64,000 bases of DNA from Herbiconiux gentiana (GTDB lineage Bacteria; Actinomycetota; Actinomycetes; Actinomycetales; Microbacteriaceae), in assembly GCF_024978135.1 (NCBI RefSeq), contig NZ_JANTEZ010000005.1, positions 248,001-312,000 on the forward strand. Direction: 5' to 3'. Position 1 is the first letter of the stretch, and every line of letters starts with the position of its first letter. Of the stretch, positions 25,540-34,978 are shown piece by piece. The notes under the pieces were generated by a model that was given only the letters and a program-made list of their open reading frames with translations, did no database searches and was not told the DNA's origin. Position numbers and translations under genes: made by a program.

Positions 25540-26483
25540 GCCTCCCGACCACTCGGCTCGGCCGCACCGGACTGACCGTCTCGAGCCTGTGCGTGGGCAC
25601 CTCGGCCTGGGGGGTGACCTCCCCCGTGCACGGCCTCGCGGTGCCCGAGGAGGTCGCCGTGGCGACCGCCCGCCGCGCCTTCGACGGAGCGTTCACCATC
25701 CTCGACACCTCGAACGAGTACGGCGACGGCGAGAGCGAGCGCCGGGTGGGTCTCGCCGTGCGCGAGGCGGGCGGGCTGCCCGAGGGCTTCGTCGTGCAGA
25801 CCAAGCTCGACCGTGACCCGGTCACCGGCTCCTTCGACGGCGAGCGGATGCGCGTCTCGCTCGCCGAGAGCCTGGACCGCCTCGGCCTCCCCCGCGTGCC
25901 GTTGCTCTACCTGCACGATCCCGAGCACATCGGCTTCGACGCGGCGATGGCCGCCGGCGGCCCGGTCGAGACGCTGCGGCGGATGCGCGACGAGGGCCTC
26001 GTCGACAGCATCGGCATCTCGGGCGGCCCGGCCTCGATGCTCCGGCGCTTCGTCGAGACGGGCCTCTTCGACGCCCTGATCACCCACAACCGCTTCACCC
26101 TCGTCGACCGCACGGCCGACCGGCTGCTGCAGACGGCGCACGACGCCGGGCTCGGCGTGATGAATGCGGCGGTCTTCGGCGGGGGCATCCTGGCCAACTG
26201 GCCGCGCCGCTCGGAGCGCTATCACTACGGCCAGGCGTCGCCCGAGCTGCTGGCGGCCGTCGACGCGATGGGGTCTGCCTGCGAGCGGGCCGGGGTGCCG
26301 CTGATCGCGGCGGCGCTGCAGTTCTCGACGCGTGACCCGCGCATCCACTCGACGATCTGCGGCGTCGTCTCGCCCCGCCAGGTCGACGAGGCCGTGCAGT
26401 TCGCCTCGATCGAGATCGCCGACGAACTGTGGTCGGAGCTCGACGCGCTGTGCCCGCCCGTGGAATCGTGGCTGAATGACTGA
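25536..26483 (+). CDS. Aldo/keto reductase, aldose 1-dehydrogenase type
   Basis: 315-aa TIM-barrel oxidoreductase most like D-threo-aldose/L-fucose 1-dehydrogenases, which oxidise free aldoses such as L-fucose, D-arabinose or L-galactose to lactones with NAD(P)+. AKR tetrad: Asp and Tyr in DTSNEYGDGESE, Lys in VQTKLDRDP and His in LLYLHDPEH. It ends with VESWLND. Placed between permease and regulator, it probably oxidises the imported or released monosaccharide. Start ATG overlaps permease 2 by 4 bp. Confidence 0.85.
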   Translation: MSLPTTRLGRTGLTVSSLCVGTSAWGVTSPVHGLAVPEEVAVATARRAFDGAFTILDTSNEYGDGESERRVGLAVREAGGLPEGFVVQTKLDRDPVTGSFDGERMRVSLAESLDRLGLPRVPLLYLHDPEHIGFDAAMAAGGPVETLRRMRDEGLVDSIGISGGPASMLRRFVETGLFDALITHNRFTLVDRTADRLLQTAHDAGLGVMNAAVFGGGILANWPRRSERYHYGQASPELLAAVDAMGSACERAGVPLIAAALQFSTRDPRIHSTICGVVSPRQVDEAVQFASIEIADELWSELDALCPPVESWLND

Positions 26484-26531
26484 GCAAGGCGTCCGCGCAC
26501 CGAGAAGCGCCGATCAGACGGGGGTTCCATC

Positions 26532-27545
26532 GTGACCGAGATCGGCATCCGAGACGTCGCGGCGCACGCCGGCGTCTCGGTCAGCACCGTGTCGAACGCG
26601 CTCAACCGCCCCGAGCTCGTCTCGCGCACCGCCGCCGACCGCGTGGCCGAGGCGATCAGCGCGCTGGGTTACGTGCCCAACGTGGCGGCCCGGCAGCTGC
26701 GGGCGGGGCGCAGCAACGCCATCGGCATGGCCGTGCTGAACATCACGAACCCGTTCTTCTCCGACGTCGTGCTCGGCGCCGAGGAGGAGGCCGAGCTCGC
26801 CGGCTACTCGGTGATCGTCGGCAACAGCTACGACTCCGAGCAGCGCGAGGCGCGCTACCTCGACCTGTTCGAGCGGCAGCGCCTCGACGGGGTGCTGATC
26901 GCGCCCGTCAGCGGCTCGCTCGAGCTGCTCGAGCGCTTCCGCAAGCGCGACGTGCCCGTGGTGCTGGTCGACCGGGTCGACCACGACGGCGTGCTGCCGT
27001 CGATCTCGCTCGACGACGTGCTGGGCGGCACCCTCGCCACCGAGCACCTGCTGCGGTCGGGCTGCCGCCACGTCGCCTTCGTCGGCGGCCCGGTGCGCGT
27101 CGACCAGATGCGCGAACGCCTCGAGGGCGCCCGGGCGGCGGTCGAGCGTGCGGGGGCACGGTTCACCTTCATCGAGACCCAGACCCTCAACCCCGGCATC
27201 GGCCGCGAGATCGGCGACCGCATCGCGGCCCTGCCCGCGGCCGACCGGCCCGACGGCATCTTCGCCGGCAACGACCACGTGGCGCTCGGCGTGCTGCAGG
27301 GCCTGCTGCGGCACGGCATCGCGGTGCCCGCCGAGGTCTCGATCGTCGGCTACGACGACATCGACTTCGCCGCGGCCGCCGTGGTGCCCCTCACCTCGGT
27401 GCGCCAGCCGAGCCACGACATGGGCGCCAACGCCGCGCGGCTGCTGCTGCAGCGGCTCGGCGCAGTGCCCGACGAGCCCCTGATCACCCGGTTCGAGCCC
27501 GTGCTCGTGCCGCGCCAGTCGACCCGCCATCCGGCGGGCGACTGA
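26532..27545 (+). CDS. LacI-family transcriptional regulator
   Basis: 337-aa repressor. The N-terminal helix-turn-helix is IGIRDVAAHAGVSVSTVSNALNR and the hinge contains AARQLRAGRSNAIG. The effector domain is periplasmic-binding-protein-like (GMAVLNITNPFFSDVV, VDRVDHDGVLPSISLDD). GTG 26532 with GGGGG 8-9 nt upstream. It is encoded inside the operon it most likely controls through the AACGTT operators at 21262-21344. The effector is probably the imported sugar. Confidence 0.93.
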   Translation: MTEIGIRDVAAHAGVSVSTVSNALNRPELVSRTAADRVAEAISALGYVPNVAARQLRAGRSNAIGMAVLNITNPFFSDVVLGAEEEAELAGYSVIVGNSYDSEQREARYLDLFERQRLDGVLIAPVSGSLELLERFRKRDVPVVLVDRVDHDGVLPSISLDDVLGGTLATEHLLRSGCRHVAFVGGPVRVDQMRERLEGARAAVERAGARFTFIETQTLNPGIGREIGDRIAALPAADRPDGIFAGNDHVALGVLQGLLRHGIAVPAEVSIVGYDDIDFAAAAVVPLTSVRQPSHDMGANAARLLLQRLGAVPDEPLITRFEPVLVPRQSTRHPAGD

Positions 27546-27564
27546 CCACCGAACAAAGGACGAC

Positions 27565-29607
27565 ATGCACTACGGCGGAGACTACAACCCCGAGCAGTGG
27601 CCCGAGGCCACCTGGACCGACGACGTCGAGCGGATGCGCGAGGCCGGCGTCACGACGGCGACCGTGGGCGTGTTCGCCTGGTCGCGCATCCAGCCCGACG
27701 AGCACACCTTCGACTTCGACTGGCTCGACCGGGTGATCGACCTGCTGCACGAGAACGGCATCGCGGTCGACCTCGCCACCGCCACCGCCTCGCCGCCGGC
27801 CTGGGCCGTGACGGCCTACCCGGGCATCCGGCCGCAGGACGAGGACGGGGCGGTGTACTGGCAGGGCAGCCGCCAGAACTACGCCCCGTCGTCGCCCGAC
27901 TACCGTCGCCTGGCCGCCCGCCTCGTCACCGAGCTCGTCGAGCGCTACAAGGACCACCCCGCCGTCGTGCTCTGGCACGTCAACAACGAGTACGGCTGCC
28001 ACCTGCACTACGACTACTCCGACAGTGCCGCCGTGGCATTCCGCGCCTGGCTTCGCCGACGCTACGCCGACGACGTCGACGCCCTGAACGCCTCGTGGGG
28101 CACCATGTTCTGGTCGCAGCGCTACGGCTCGTTCGAGGAGATCGTGCCGCCGCGGAAAGCCCCGTACAGCCACAACCCGGGCGGACTGCTCGACTTCAAG
28201 CGCTTCACCTCCGACACCCTGCTCGAGCTCTACACGATGGAGCGGGACGTCATCAAAGCGGCCGGGGCCACCCAACCGGTAACCACCAACTTCATGGGAG
28301 CCTTCCCCCCGGCCGACTACTGGCGCTGGGCCCGGGAGCTCGACGTGATCAGCGACGACAGCTACCCCGACCCGAACGACCCCACCGCGTTCCGCGCGGC
28401 CGCGTTCACCCGCGATCTGATGCGGTCGCTCAAGCCCGAGACGCCGTGGCTGCTGATGGAGCAGGCCTCGAGCGCCGTGAACTGGCGGCCGAGCAACGCG
28501 CCCAAGGCGCCTGGTCAGCTCGCCGCGCTGTCGATGCAGGCCGTGGGGCACGGGGCCGACGGCATCCTGTTCTTCCAGTGGCGGCAGTCGAGGCGGGGCA
28601 GCGAGAAGTTCCACTCCGCGATGCTGCCGCACGCCGGAACCGACACGCGCACCTGGCGCGAGGTCGTGCAGCTGGGCGGCGAGCTGGCCGGGCTGCCCGA
28701 ACTGCCGTCGGGCGCGGGGTCGAGCCGCGCATCCGTCGCCCTGGTGCTCGACTGGGAGAACCACTGGGCCATCTCGAGCCCCGACCACCCCGTGGTGCTC
28801 GACTACCTCGCGCTCGTGCAGCGCTGGTACGCCGCACTGCACCGCCGGCACGTCTCGATCGACATCGTGCAGACCACGAGCGACCTCTCGGGCTACGGGC
28901 TCGTGGTGCTGCCGCACCAGTACCTGCTGAGCGACGAGGGGGCCGCGAACCTCACCGGCTACGTGCGCGGCGGCGGGCAGCTGCTCGTCACGGCGTTCAG
29001 CGACGTGGTGGATGCGCAGGACGCCTTCCGCGAGGGCGGGTTCCAGGTGGCGCTGCGGTCGGTGCTCGGGGTGAGCGTCACCGAGTTCGGGGCGCTCGAC
29101 GCCGGATCGTCGGTGGCGGTGTCGGGTTCCGGCCTGTCGCTGCGGGGGGAGCTCCTCGCCGAGGAGCTGACGGTGCACGACCCGGCCGTCGAGGTGCTGG
29201 CCCGGTACGACGGCGGGCGGGTGCCCGGGTCGCCGGCGCTGACCTCCCTGGAGAGCGGGGCGGGGCGGGCGTGGTACCTGGCGACGATCCCCGACGACGA
29301 GGGGATGCTCGCGGTGACCGGTGCGGCACTGGCTCGGGCGGGCATCCGCTCTGAGCTGCCCGGTTCGGTGGCCGAGAACGCCGGCGACGCCGGTGCCGCC
29401 GAGGGTGCCGGCACCGACCGCCCGCTCGACTTCGTCGAGGTCGCCCGCCGCGGCGACGTGCTCACCGTGATCAACCACGGCGCCGCCGTGACCGTCGTGC
29501 TGCCGGCCGGCAGCACCGACCTCGACGGCGAGCCCCTCGCCTCGCTCGACCTCGACCCCTTCGCGTTCGCCCTCGTGCGCACGCCCGACGACAGGATCAC
29601 CGCATGA
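27565..29607 (+). CDS. GH42 beta-galactosidase
   Basis: 680-aa cytoplasmic glycoside hydrolase family 42 enzyme (no signal peptide) hydrolysing terminal beta-galactosides; some relatives act on alpha-L-arabinopyranosides. It starts MHYGGDYNPEQWPEATWTDD. The catalytic acid/base is Glu of WHVNNEYGCH (about 145) and the nucleophile Glu of WLLMEQASSAVNW (about 300). Trimerisation and C-terminal beta domains follow (about 390-680). Most Cys ligands of the zinc cluster seen in Thermus relatives are absent. It lies 19 bp after the LacI gene and overlaps the next reductase gene by 4 bp. Confidence 0.95.
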   Translation: MHYGGDYNPEQWPEATWTDDVERMREAGVTTATVGVFAWSRIQPDEHTFDFDWLDRVIDLLHENGIAVDLATATASPPAWAVTAYPGIRPQDEDGAVYWQGSRQNYAPSSPDYRRLAARLVTELVERYKDHPAVVLWHVNNEYGCHLHYDYSDSAAVAFRAWLRRRYADDVDALNASWGTMFWSQRYGSFEEIVPPRKAPYSHNPGGLLDFKRFTSDTLLELYTMERDVIKAAGATQPVTTNFMGAFPPADYWRWARELDVISDDSYPDPNDPTAFRAAAFTRDLMRSLKPETPWLLMEQASSAVNWRPSNAPKAPGQLAALSMQAVGHGADGILFFQWRQSRRGSEKFHSAMLPHAGTDTRTWREVVQLGGELAGLPELPSGAGSSRASVALVLDWENHWAISSPDHPVVLDYLALVQRWYAALHRRHVSIDIVQTTSDLSGYGLVVLPHQYLLSDEGAANLTGYVRGGGQLLVTAFSDVVDAQDAFREGGFQVALRSVLGVSVTEFGALDAGSSVAVSGSGLSLRGELLAEELTVHDPAVEVLARYDGGRVPGSPALTSLESGAGRAWYLATIPDDEGMLAVTGAALARAGIRSELPGSVAENAGDAGAAEGAGTDRPLDFVEVARRGDVLTVINHGAAVTVVLPAGSTDLDGEPLASLDLDPFAFALVRTPDDRITA

Positions 29608-30569
29608 AGTACACCCGCCTCGGCCGCTCCGGCGCCACCGTCAGCCGCATCGCGCTCGGCACGATGAACTTCGGGCCGGTCATCGGCCGCGAGCCGTCCT
29701 ACGAGATCCTCGACCTGGCGCTCGAGAACGGCATCACCTTCGTCGACACCGCCGACGTCTATGGCGGCGGCCCCTGGGGCGACAACGCGGGGCAGTCCGA
29801 AGCCCTGCTCGGCGACTGGATGCGCGACCGCGGTGTGCGCGACCAGCTCGTCGTGGCGACCAAGGTGCAGGGGCCGATGGGCGAGGGGCCGAACGACCGG
29901 GGGCTGTCGGCGGTGCACATCCGGGCCGGGGTCGATGCCTCGCTGAAGCGCCTCGGCACCGACCGCATCGATCTGATGCAGATGCACCACATCGAGCGCA
30001 CGGTGCCCGTCGACGAGGTGCTCGACGCGTTCACCACCCTGCGCGAGCAGGGCAAGATCGTCTACCTCGGCTCGTCGAACTTCGCGGGCTGGAACCTCGC
30101 GCAGTACCAGGAGCAGGCCCTCGCCAGCCGTCGGATGCCCCTCGTCACCGAGCAGTCGGTCTACAACCTGGCCCAGCGCACGATCGAGCTCGAGGTGGTG
30201 CCGGCGGCACTGAACTACGGCCTCGGCCTGCTGCCCTGGTCGCCGCTGGCGAGCGGACAGCTCGGCGGGGTGCTGCAGAAGGCCGACCGGTCGCGGTCGA
30301 AGGACCTCGACCTCGGCGACCGCCGCCCGCAGATCGAGGAGTACGAGCGCTACGCGGCCACCCTCGGCCTCGACCCGGCCGAGCTCGCGCTCGCCTGGCT
30401 GCTGCACCAGCCGGTCGTCACGGCGCCCGTCGTCGGGCCCCGCACGGCGGCGCAGCTGACGGGGGCGATCGCGGCGCTCGACATCGGCCTCGGCGCCGAC
30501 GAGCTCGCGGAGCTCGACCGCATCTGGCCCGGCCCGGGCGGGCAGGCCCCCGAGGCCTACGCCTGGTAG
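29604..30569 (+). CDS. Aldo/keto reductase
   Basis: 321-aa NADPH-dependent reductase of the YajO/AKR type. Catalytic residues: Asp and Tyr in FVDTADVYGGG, Lys in VVATKVQGP and His in LMQMHHIERT. The cofactor pocket has SVYNLAQR and LLPWSPLASGQLGG. It is the last gene of the sugar operon (4-bp overlap with the beta-galactosidase). Its direction in vivo is unknown; it could reduce the aldose or aldehydes derived from it. It differs clearly from the reductase at 25536. Confidence 0.88.
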   Translation: MKYTRLGRSGATVSRIALGTMNFGPVIGREPSYEILDLALENGITFVDTADVYGGGPWGDNAGQSEALLGDWMRDRGVRDQLVVATKVQGPMGEGPNDRGLSAVHIRAGVDASLKRLGTDRIDLMQMHHIERTVPVDEVLDAFTTLREQGKIVYLGSSNFAGWNLAQYQEQALASRRMPLVTEQSVYNLAQRTIELEVVPAALNYGLGLLPWSPLASGQLGGVLQKADRSRSKDLDLGDRRPQIEEYERYAATLGLDPAELALAWLLHQPVVTAPVVGPRTAAQLTGAIAALDIGLGADELAELDRIWPGPGGQAPEAYAW

Positions 30570-30608
30570 CGGCTCCCGCTCGATTCGGGTGGATCGGATA
30601 CCCCCCGT

Positions 30609-30624
30609 TAGGGTGGTCTCCCAT
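30609..30624 (+). promoter_or_regulatory. Possible -10 for the BCCT gene
   Basis: TAGGGT (30609-30614) lies 10 nt before ATG 30625. This predicts a very short leader; no ribosome-binding site is evident. Confidence 0.3.
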
Positions 30625-32442
30625 ATGACGAGGACCGAGCAGTCCCGCGCGCCCCGACGATCGATCCTCCGCAGGGCGACCCATCCCGCGCTCATCCCCG
30701 GCGTCGGCGTCGAGAGCACCTCGCGGGTGTTCACCACGAACTGGACGGTGTTCGGCATCGCCGGCGGTCTGGTCGTCGCGACCGTGGTGTGGGGCTTCGT
30801 CGCGCCCGAGAGCATCAGCACGGTCGGCGCGGCCTCGCTCGACTGGGTCACCACGAACTTCGGCTGGCTGTTCTCGCTGCTGGCGGTCGCGTGCATCCTG
30901 TTCATGCTGGTGGTCGGCTACGGGCGCACGGGCGGCATCAGGCTGGGCGCCGACGACGAGGCGCCCGAGTTCTCGACCGTCTCCTGGATCGCGATGCTCT
31001 TCTCGGCCGGCATGGGCATCGGCCTGCTGTTCTGGGGGCCGGCCGAGCCGCTGGCGTACTTCCTCGACGTGCCGCCCGGCTTCGACTCCGAGCCCGGCAG
31101 CCGTGACGCGATGTTCGACTCCCTGGCCCAGTCGATCCTGCACTGGGGGCCGATGGCGTGGTCGTTCTACGCACTCGTGGGCGGTGCGATCGCCTACGCC
31201 GCCTACCGCCGCGGGCGGGCGCCGCTGATCTCGGCGATCTTCCGGCCGATCTTCGGCGATCGCACCGAGGGCTGGATCGGGGCGGTGATCGACGTGTTCG
31301 CCATCATCGTCACCCTGTTCGGCACCGGGGTGACGCTCGGCATGGGCACGCTGCAGATCTCCAGCGGCATCGAGTTCGTCGCCGGTATCGGACCACTCGG
31401 CAACGGGGCGCTGGTCGCCATCGTCACGATCCTCACCGCCGCCTTCGTGCTCTCGGCCGTGTCGGGCGTGAAGCGCGGCATCCGCGCCCTGTCGAACATC
31501 AACATGGTCGTCGCCGCGATCATCGGCCTGTTCGTCTTCGTCGCCGGCCCGACGCTGTTCCTGCTGAACGTGCTGACCGGCAGCCTGCCCGCCTTCGCCG
31601 CCGACCTCGGGGCGATGCTCACCCGCAATGCCGCCCAGGGCGACGAGGCCGCCGCCTTCATGTCGGACTGGACCACCTACTACTGGGCCTGGTGGATCTC
31701 GTGGACCCCGTTCGTCGGCCTGTTCATCGCCAAGATCTCCCGCGGTCGCACCCTGCGGGAGTTCGTCACCGTCGTGATCGTGGTGCCGTCGGCGGTCTGC
31801 GTCGCCTGGTTCGGCATCCTCGGCGGAACGGCCATGCTGTTCGAGTCGGAGGGCCGTGGCATCAGCGCGGCCGGTTCCTCGGAGGCCGTGCTCTTCGCGG
31901 TGCTCGGCGAGCTGCCGTTCGGCGCCGTGATCTCGGTGCTGGCCCTGGTGTCGATCGTGCTCTTCTTCGTCACGAGCGCCGACTCGGCCGCGATCGTGAT
32001 GGGCTCCATGAGTCAGCGGGGCAAGCCCGAGCCCTCGCGTTGGGTGATCATCACCTGGGGGCTGCTGCTCGGCGCCGCGGCGCTCGCGCTGCTGCTGGCC
32101 GGCGGCGAGACGGCCCTCGCCGGACTGCAGGCGATCATGGTGGTGTCGGCTCTGCCGTTCGCGCTGATCGTGATCGGCATCATGGTCGCGTGGACCAGGG
32201 AGCTCCGCACTGATCCGTACATGATGCGGCACCGCTTCGCCCGGGCGGCCATCGCCCAGGGCGTGCGGCGCGGCATCGCCGACCACGGCGACGACTTCGT
32301 GTTCGGTGCCACCGAAGTCGCCGCCCATGAGGGCGCCGGCAAGGGCATCGACACCGCCGACCCCGCGCTCACGGAGTGGTACGAGACGGCGACCGGTGCC
32401 GACGCCGGACGCGACCCCGGCACCGGCGCCGGACGCCGCTAG
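30625..32442 (+). CDS. BCCT-family transporter (betaine/choline/carnitine)
   Basis: 605-aa secondary transporter with 12 predicted helices that takes up quaternary-ammonium osmolytes, usually coupled to Na+. The signature is YYWAWWISWTPFVGLFIAKI with RGRTLREFV after it. MLFSAGMGIGLLFWGPAEPL is the conserved Gly-rich helix of the Na+/substrate site. A C-terminal cytoplasmic tail (about 535-605) is charged, as in osmosensing relatives. It stands alone; its stop codon is interleaved with that of the convergent kinase gene (CTAG). Confidence 0.93.
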   Translation: MTRTEQSRAPRRSILRRATHPALIPGVGVESTSRVFTTNWTVFGIAGGLVVATVVWGFVAPESISTVGAASLDWVTTNFGWLFSLLAVACILFMLVVGYGRTGGIRLGADDEAPEFSTVSWIAMLFSAGMGIGLLFWGPAEPLAYFLDVPPGFDSEPGSRDAMFDSLAQSILHWGPMAWSFYALVGGAIAYAAYRRGRAPLISAIFRPIFGDRTEGWIGAVIDVFAIIVTLFGTGVTLGMGTLQISSGIEFVAGIGPLGNGALVAIVTILTAAFVLSAVSGVKRGIRALSNINMVVAAIIGLFVFVAGPTLFLLNVLTGSLPAFAADLGAMLTRNAAQGDEAAAFMSDWTTYYWAWWISWTPFVGLFIAKISRGRTLREFVTVVIVVPSAVCVAWFGILGGTAMLFESEGRGISAAGSSEAVLFAVLGELPFGAVISVLALVSIVLFFVTSADSAAIVMGSMSQRGKPEPSRWVIITWGLLLGAAALALLLAGGETALAGLQAIMVVSALPFALIVIGIMVAWTRELRTDPYMMRHRFARAAIAQGVRRGIADHGDDFVFGATEVAAHEGAGKGIDTADPALTEWYETATGADAGRDPGTGAGRR

Positions 32443-33170
32443 GCCGGGAGGATCTCGCCGGTCACGCCCGAGACCACGACGTCGGCGCGCGGCCGGGTCG
32501 ACTCGATCAGCAGCGCGTTGCGGCCGTCGACCGTCTCGGCCCAGGCCAGCGCGGCCTCGGGCGAGCGGCCGCCGAGCTCGTGCCGCACGACCAGGCGCGA
32601 CACCCGCACCTCGTCGGGCGTCTCGCAGAACCACGACTCCGTCAGCAGCGGCTTCACCTCGGCCCACGGCCCGTCGTCGACGAGCAGGTAGTTGCCCTCG
32701 ATCACGACGAGCCGCGTCTCGGGCTCGATCGCGATCTCGCCGGCGATCGGCTCCTCGATCGCCCGGTCGAAGCCGGGGGCGTAGATCGTCGTGCCGGTCT
32801 CCGTGCGCAGCCGCCCGAGCAGGGCCAGGAAGCCCCAGCCGTCGAAGGTGTCGATGGCGCCCTTCCGCTCCGCGCGGCCGAGGCGGCGCAGGGTCGACTC
32901 GGCCAGGTGGAAGCCGTCCATCGGCACGTGGGCCGCGAACGGCGCCCCCGGCCCGCCGTCGGCCACGCTCAGCGCATTGACCCGCTCGGCGAGCGCCCGG
33001 GCGAGCGTGGTCTTGCCCGCCCCCGGGCTGCCGGCGATGCCGAGCACCGCGCGCCCGGCCGGGGCCGATCCGTCCGTGGCCGATCCGTCCGCCCCCGCCC
33101 CGACGAGCGCGAGCGCCCGCCGGGCGAGACCGTCGAGCGGATGCCCGGCCGAGTCGTCAGGCAGCGACAC
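32439..33170 (-). CDS. FrcK-like P-loop kinase (uridine-kinase/PanK fold)
   Basis: 243-aa kinase of the nucleoside/pantothenate-kinase fold that includes FrcK of the rhizobial fructose ABC locus. Walker A is GIAGSPGAGKTTLARAL (about 43-59). VPMDGFHLAESTLRRLGR and VVIEGNYLLVDDGPW are the substrate and Walker B regions. Arg in VRVSRLVVRHELGG lies in the lid. Role in sugar phosphorylation is inferred from context; the family substrate is not firmly established. It is the last gene of the ketose operon and overlaps the epimerase gene start by 14 bp. Confidence 0.82.
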   Translation of the reverse strand: MSLPDDSAGHPLDGLARRALALVGAGADGSATDGSAPAGRAVLGIAGSPGAGKTTLARALAERVNALSVADGGPGAPFAAHVPMDGFHLAESTLRRLGRAERKGAIDTFDGWGFLALLGRLRTETGTTIYAPGFDRAIEEPIAGEIAIEPETRLVVIEGNYLLVDDGPWAEVKPLLTESWFCETPDEVRVSRLVVRHELGGRSPEAALAWAETVDGRNALLIESTRPRADVVVSGVTGEILPA

Positions 33171-34029
33171 GGGTTCCCTCGATGATGTTCTTCAGATAGG
33201 CGTTCGAGTGCGCGGCGAGGGCCGGGCCGTCGTTCCAGAGGTTGCGCCAGATCGCCAGATCGTTCGACAGCGTCGGCGAGACCACGGCCGACGAGAACGA
33301 CTCGAAGGTGATCGGCCCGTCGTACGAGATGTCCGACAGCGCGTGGAAGAAGGCGCCGAAGTCGAGGTGCCCCGAGCCGAGGTAGCCGCGGTGGTTCTCC
33401 CCGATGTGCACGTAGCCGAGGCGGTCGCCCACGAGGTGCACAGGGCGCACCAGGTCGTCCTCCTCGATGTTCATGTGGTACGTGTCGAGGTGGATCAGCA
33501 CGTTGTCGTGACCGATGTCGTCGGCGAGCCGCAGCGCATCCGCCGCCGTGTTGATCACGTTGGTCTCGTAGCGGTTGCAGATCTCGAGGCCCAGGGTCAT
33601 GCCGAGGCCCTCCGCCTCCGTGGCGAGGTCCTTCAGCGTCGCCACGACGTTGGCCCGGCCGGCCGTGGTGAGCGCGTGCCCGTACTTGCCGAGGGCGCTG
33701 TAGAGCGCACCGGTGAAGTGCGTGCCCCCGAGTCCGTGCGTGATCTGTAGCGAGTCGTGCAGCAGCTGCGCGCCGCGGGCGACGTTGGCCGGGTCGTCGC
33801 TGGAGACGTCGGCGTCGAAGGCGAGACCGCGGGAGCAGACGATGCCGAGACCGGCGGCCTCGAGGGCGGCGCGGGCCGCGGGCACGTCGAGGTTCGTGGC
33901 GTCGTGCAGCGACAGCTCCAGCAGGTCGAAGCCCGCCTTCTTGGTCTCGCCGATGATGTACTCGACCTCGTCGGGCGTGGTGCCCCCCGAGAAGACGAGT
34001 GCGTGGACGCCGAGCGTGTTGGTGGTCAT
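33157..34029 (-). CDS. Ketose 3-epimerase-like TIM-barrel protein A
   Basis: 290-aa member of the sugar-phosphate isomerase/epimerase (AP endonuclease 2-like) superfamily, closest in motif order to D-tagatose/D-allulose 3-epimerases. Metal and catalytic residues are placed as in that group: Glu of LGLEICNRYETN, Asp and His of IHLDTYHMN, His of VHIGENHRG and Glu of ITFESFSS. These enzymes interconvert ketohexoses such as fructose and allulose. It begins MTTNTLGVHALVFSGG, where the family often has a Gly-x-His start. A second paralogue lies directly upstream. Confidence 0.82.
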   Translation of the reverse strand: MTTNTLGVHALVFSGGTTPDEVEYIIGETKKAGFDLLELSLHDATNLDVPAARAALEAAGLGIVCSRGLAFDADVSSDDPANVARGAQLLHDSLQITHGLGGTHFTGALYSALGKYGHALTTAGRANVVATLKDLATEAEGLGMTLGLEICNRYETNVINTAADALRLADDIGHDNVLIHLDTYHMNIEEDDLVRPVHLVGDRLGYVHIGENHRGYLGSGHLDFGAFFHALSDISYDGPITFESFSSAVVSPTLSNDLAIWRNLWNDGPALAAHSNAYLKNIIEGTRVAA

Positions 34030-34043
34030 GTCGTTCAGATCCT

Positions 34044-34976
34044 TCAGTTCGTGGTGATGAGTGTCGTGGTGGCGAGCTGGTCGCGCAGGAAGCGCAGGGA
34101 CTCGCGGGCGGTGGTGGTCGGGTCGGTCCAGAGGCTCCGCCAGGCGCCGATCTGGTCGCGGGTGCCGCTCGAGACCACGGCGGGCGAGAACGTCTCGACC
34201 GTGAGGGGTCCGCTGTAGTCGGAGTCGCGTAGGGCCTCGAGGAGCCCGGCCCAGTCGAGCGAGCCGGTGCCGAGGGCGCCGCGGTGGCTCTCCGAGAGGT
34301 GCAGGTACCCGAGCCGCGCGCCGGCGTCGGAGACGGCCGCGGCCAGCGAGACCTCCTCGCTGTTGGCGTGGTAGGTGTCGATGTGCAGCAGCAGGTTCTC
34401 CGCCCCCCGCAGCGCCAGCTCGTCGAGGAACTCCGCGGTCTGGGCGGCCGTGTTGAGCAGGTTGCTCTCGTAGCGGTTGACGTACTCGAGCCCGATCCGC
34501 ACGTCGGCCTGACGGGCGACCGCGGCCACCCGCTCCAGCACGTCGAGCGAGTTGGCGCGGTCGGCGGGGGTGGCCGGATGCGCGTACTTCGTCATGGCCG
34601 AGTACGTCACCCCGCCGACGTAGCCCGCACCGATCGCGTGGGCGAACTCCACGGCGTCGAGCAGCCGTCGCTCGCCCCGCGCCGAGACCGCGGCGTCGAC
34701 GGTGTTGATGTCGGAGGCCGGATCCAGCGCCAGCGACACCACCGCGTCGAGCCCCGTCGCCTCGAGCAGTGCGACCGTGTCGGCGGCCGAGGCCTGGCCC
34801 GCTCCGCCCGGAACCGGGATCTCGATCAGCTGGTAGCCGGCGGCGGCACTGCCCTCGATGGCCGCCCGCGCCGAGGCCGGCGACCAGTCGGACACCCAGA
34901 GCCCCGCGTGGACCCCGATGGGCAGCCGCGCATCCTGAGCCGCCCGACGGAACGGGATGCGGCGGTCGTCGCCCAT
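34044..34976 (-). CDS. Ketose 3-epimerase-like TIM-barrel protein B
   Basis: 310-aa paralogue of the preceding protein. The same four acidic/His positions are present: Glu of IGLEYVNRYESN, Asp and His of LHIDTYHANSE, His of LHLSESHRG and Glu of LTVETFSPAVV. It has a longer N-terminus (MGDDRRIPFRRAAQDAR). The two proteins are clearly homologous but diverged, suggesting different ketoses or a heteromeric enzyme. It starts 2 nt after the ATPase stop region, within the same operon. Confidence 0.82.
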   Translation of the reverse strand: MGDDRRIPFRRAAQDARLPIGVHAGLWVSDWSPASARAAIEGSAAAGYQLIEIPVPGGAGQASAADTVALLEATGLDAVVSLALDPASDINTVDAAVSARGERRLLDAVEFAHAIGAGYVGGVTYSAMTKYAHPATPADRANSLDVLERVAAVARQADVRIGLEYVNRYESNLLNTAAQTAEFLDELALRGAENLLLHIDTYHANSEEVSLAAAVSDAGARLGYLHLSESHRGALGTGSLDWAGLLEALRDSDYSGPLTVETFSPAVVSSGTRDQIGAWRSLWTDPTTTARESLRFLRDQLATTTLITTN

Positions 34977-34978
34977 GC

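Noticed and set aside
27484-29478. A 664-codon open frame antisense to the GH42 gene
   Set aside because: Its product is compositionally biased (Arg, Val, His, Gly) with no domain. It mirrors the third-position GC bias of the GH42 gene, which has complete catalytic motifs.
30418-32667. A 749-codon open frame antisense to the BCCT transporter
   Set aside because: Highly charged, low-complexity translation without motifs; the sense strand encodes a full BCCT protein with its Trp-rich signature.
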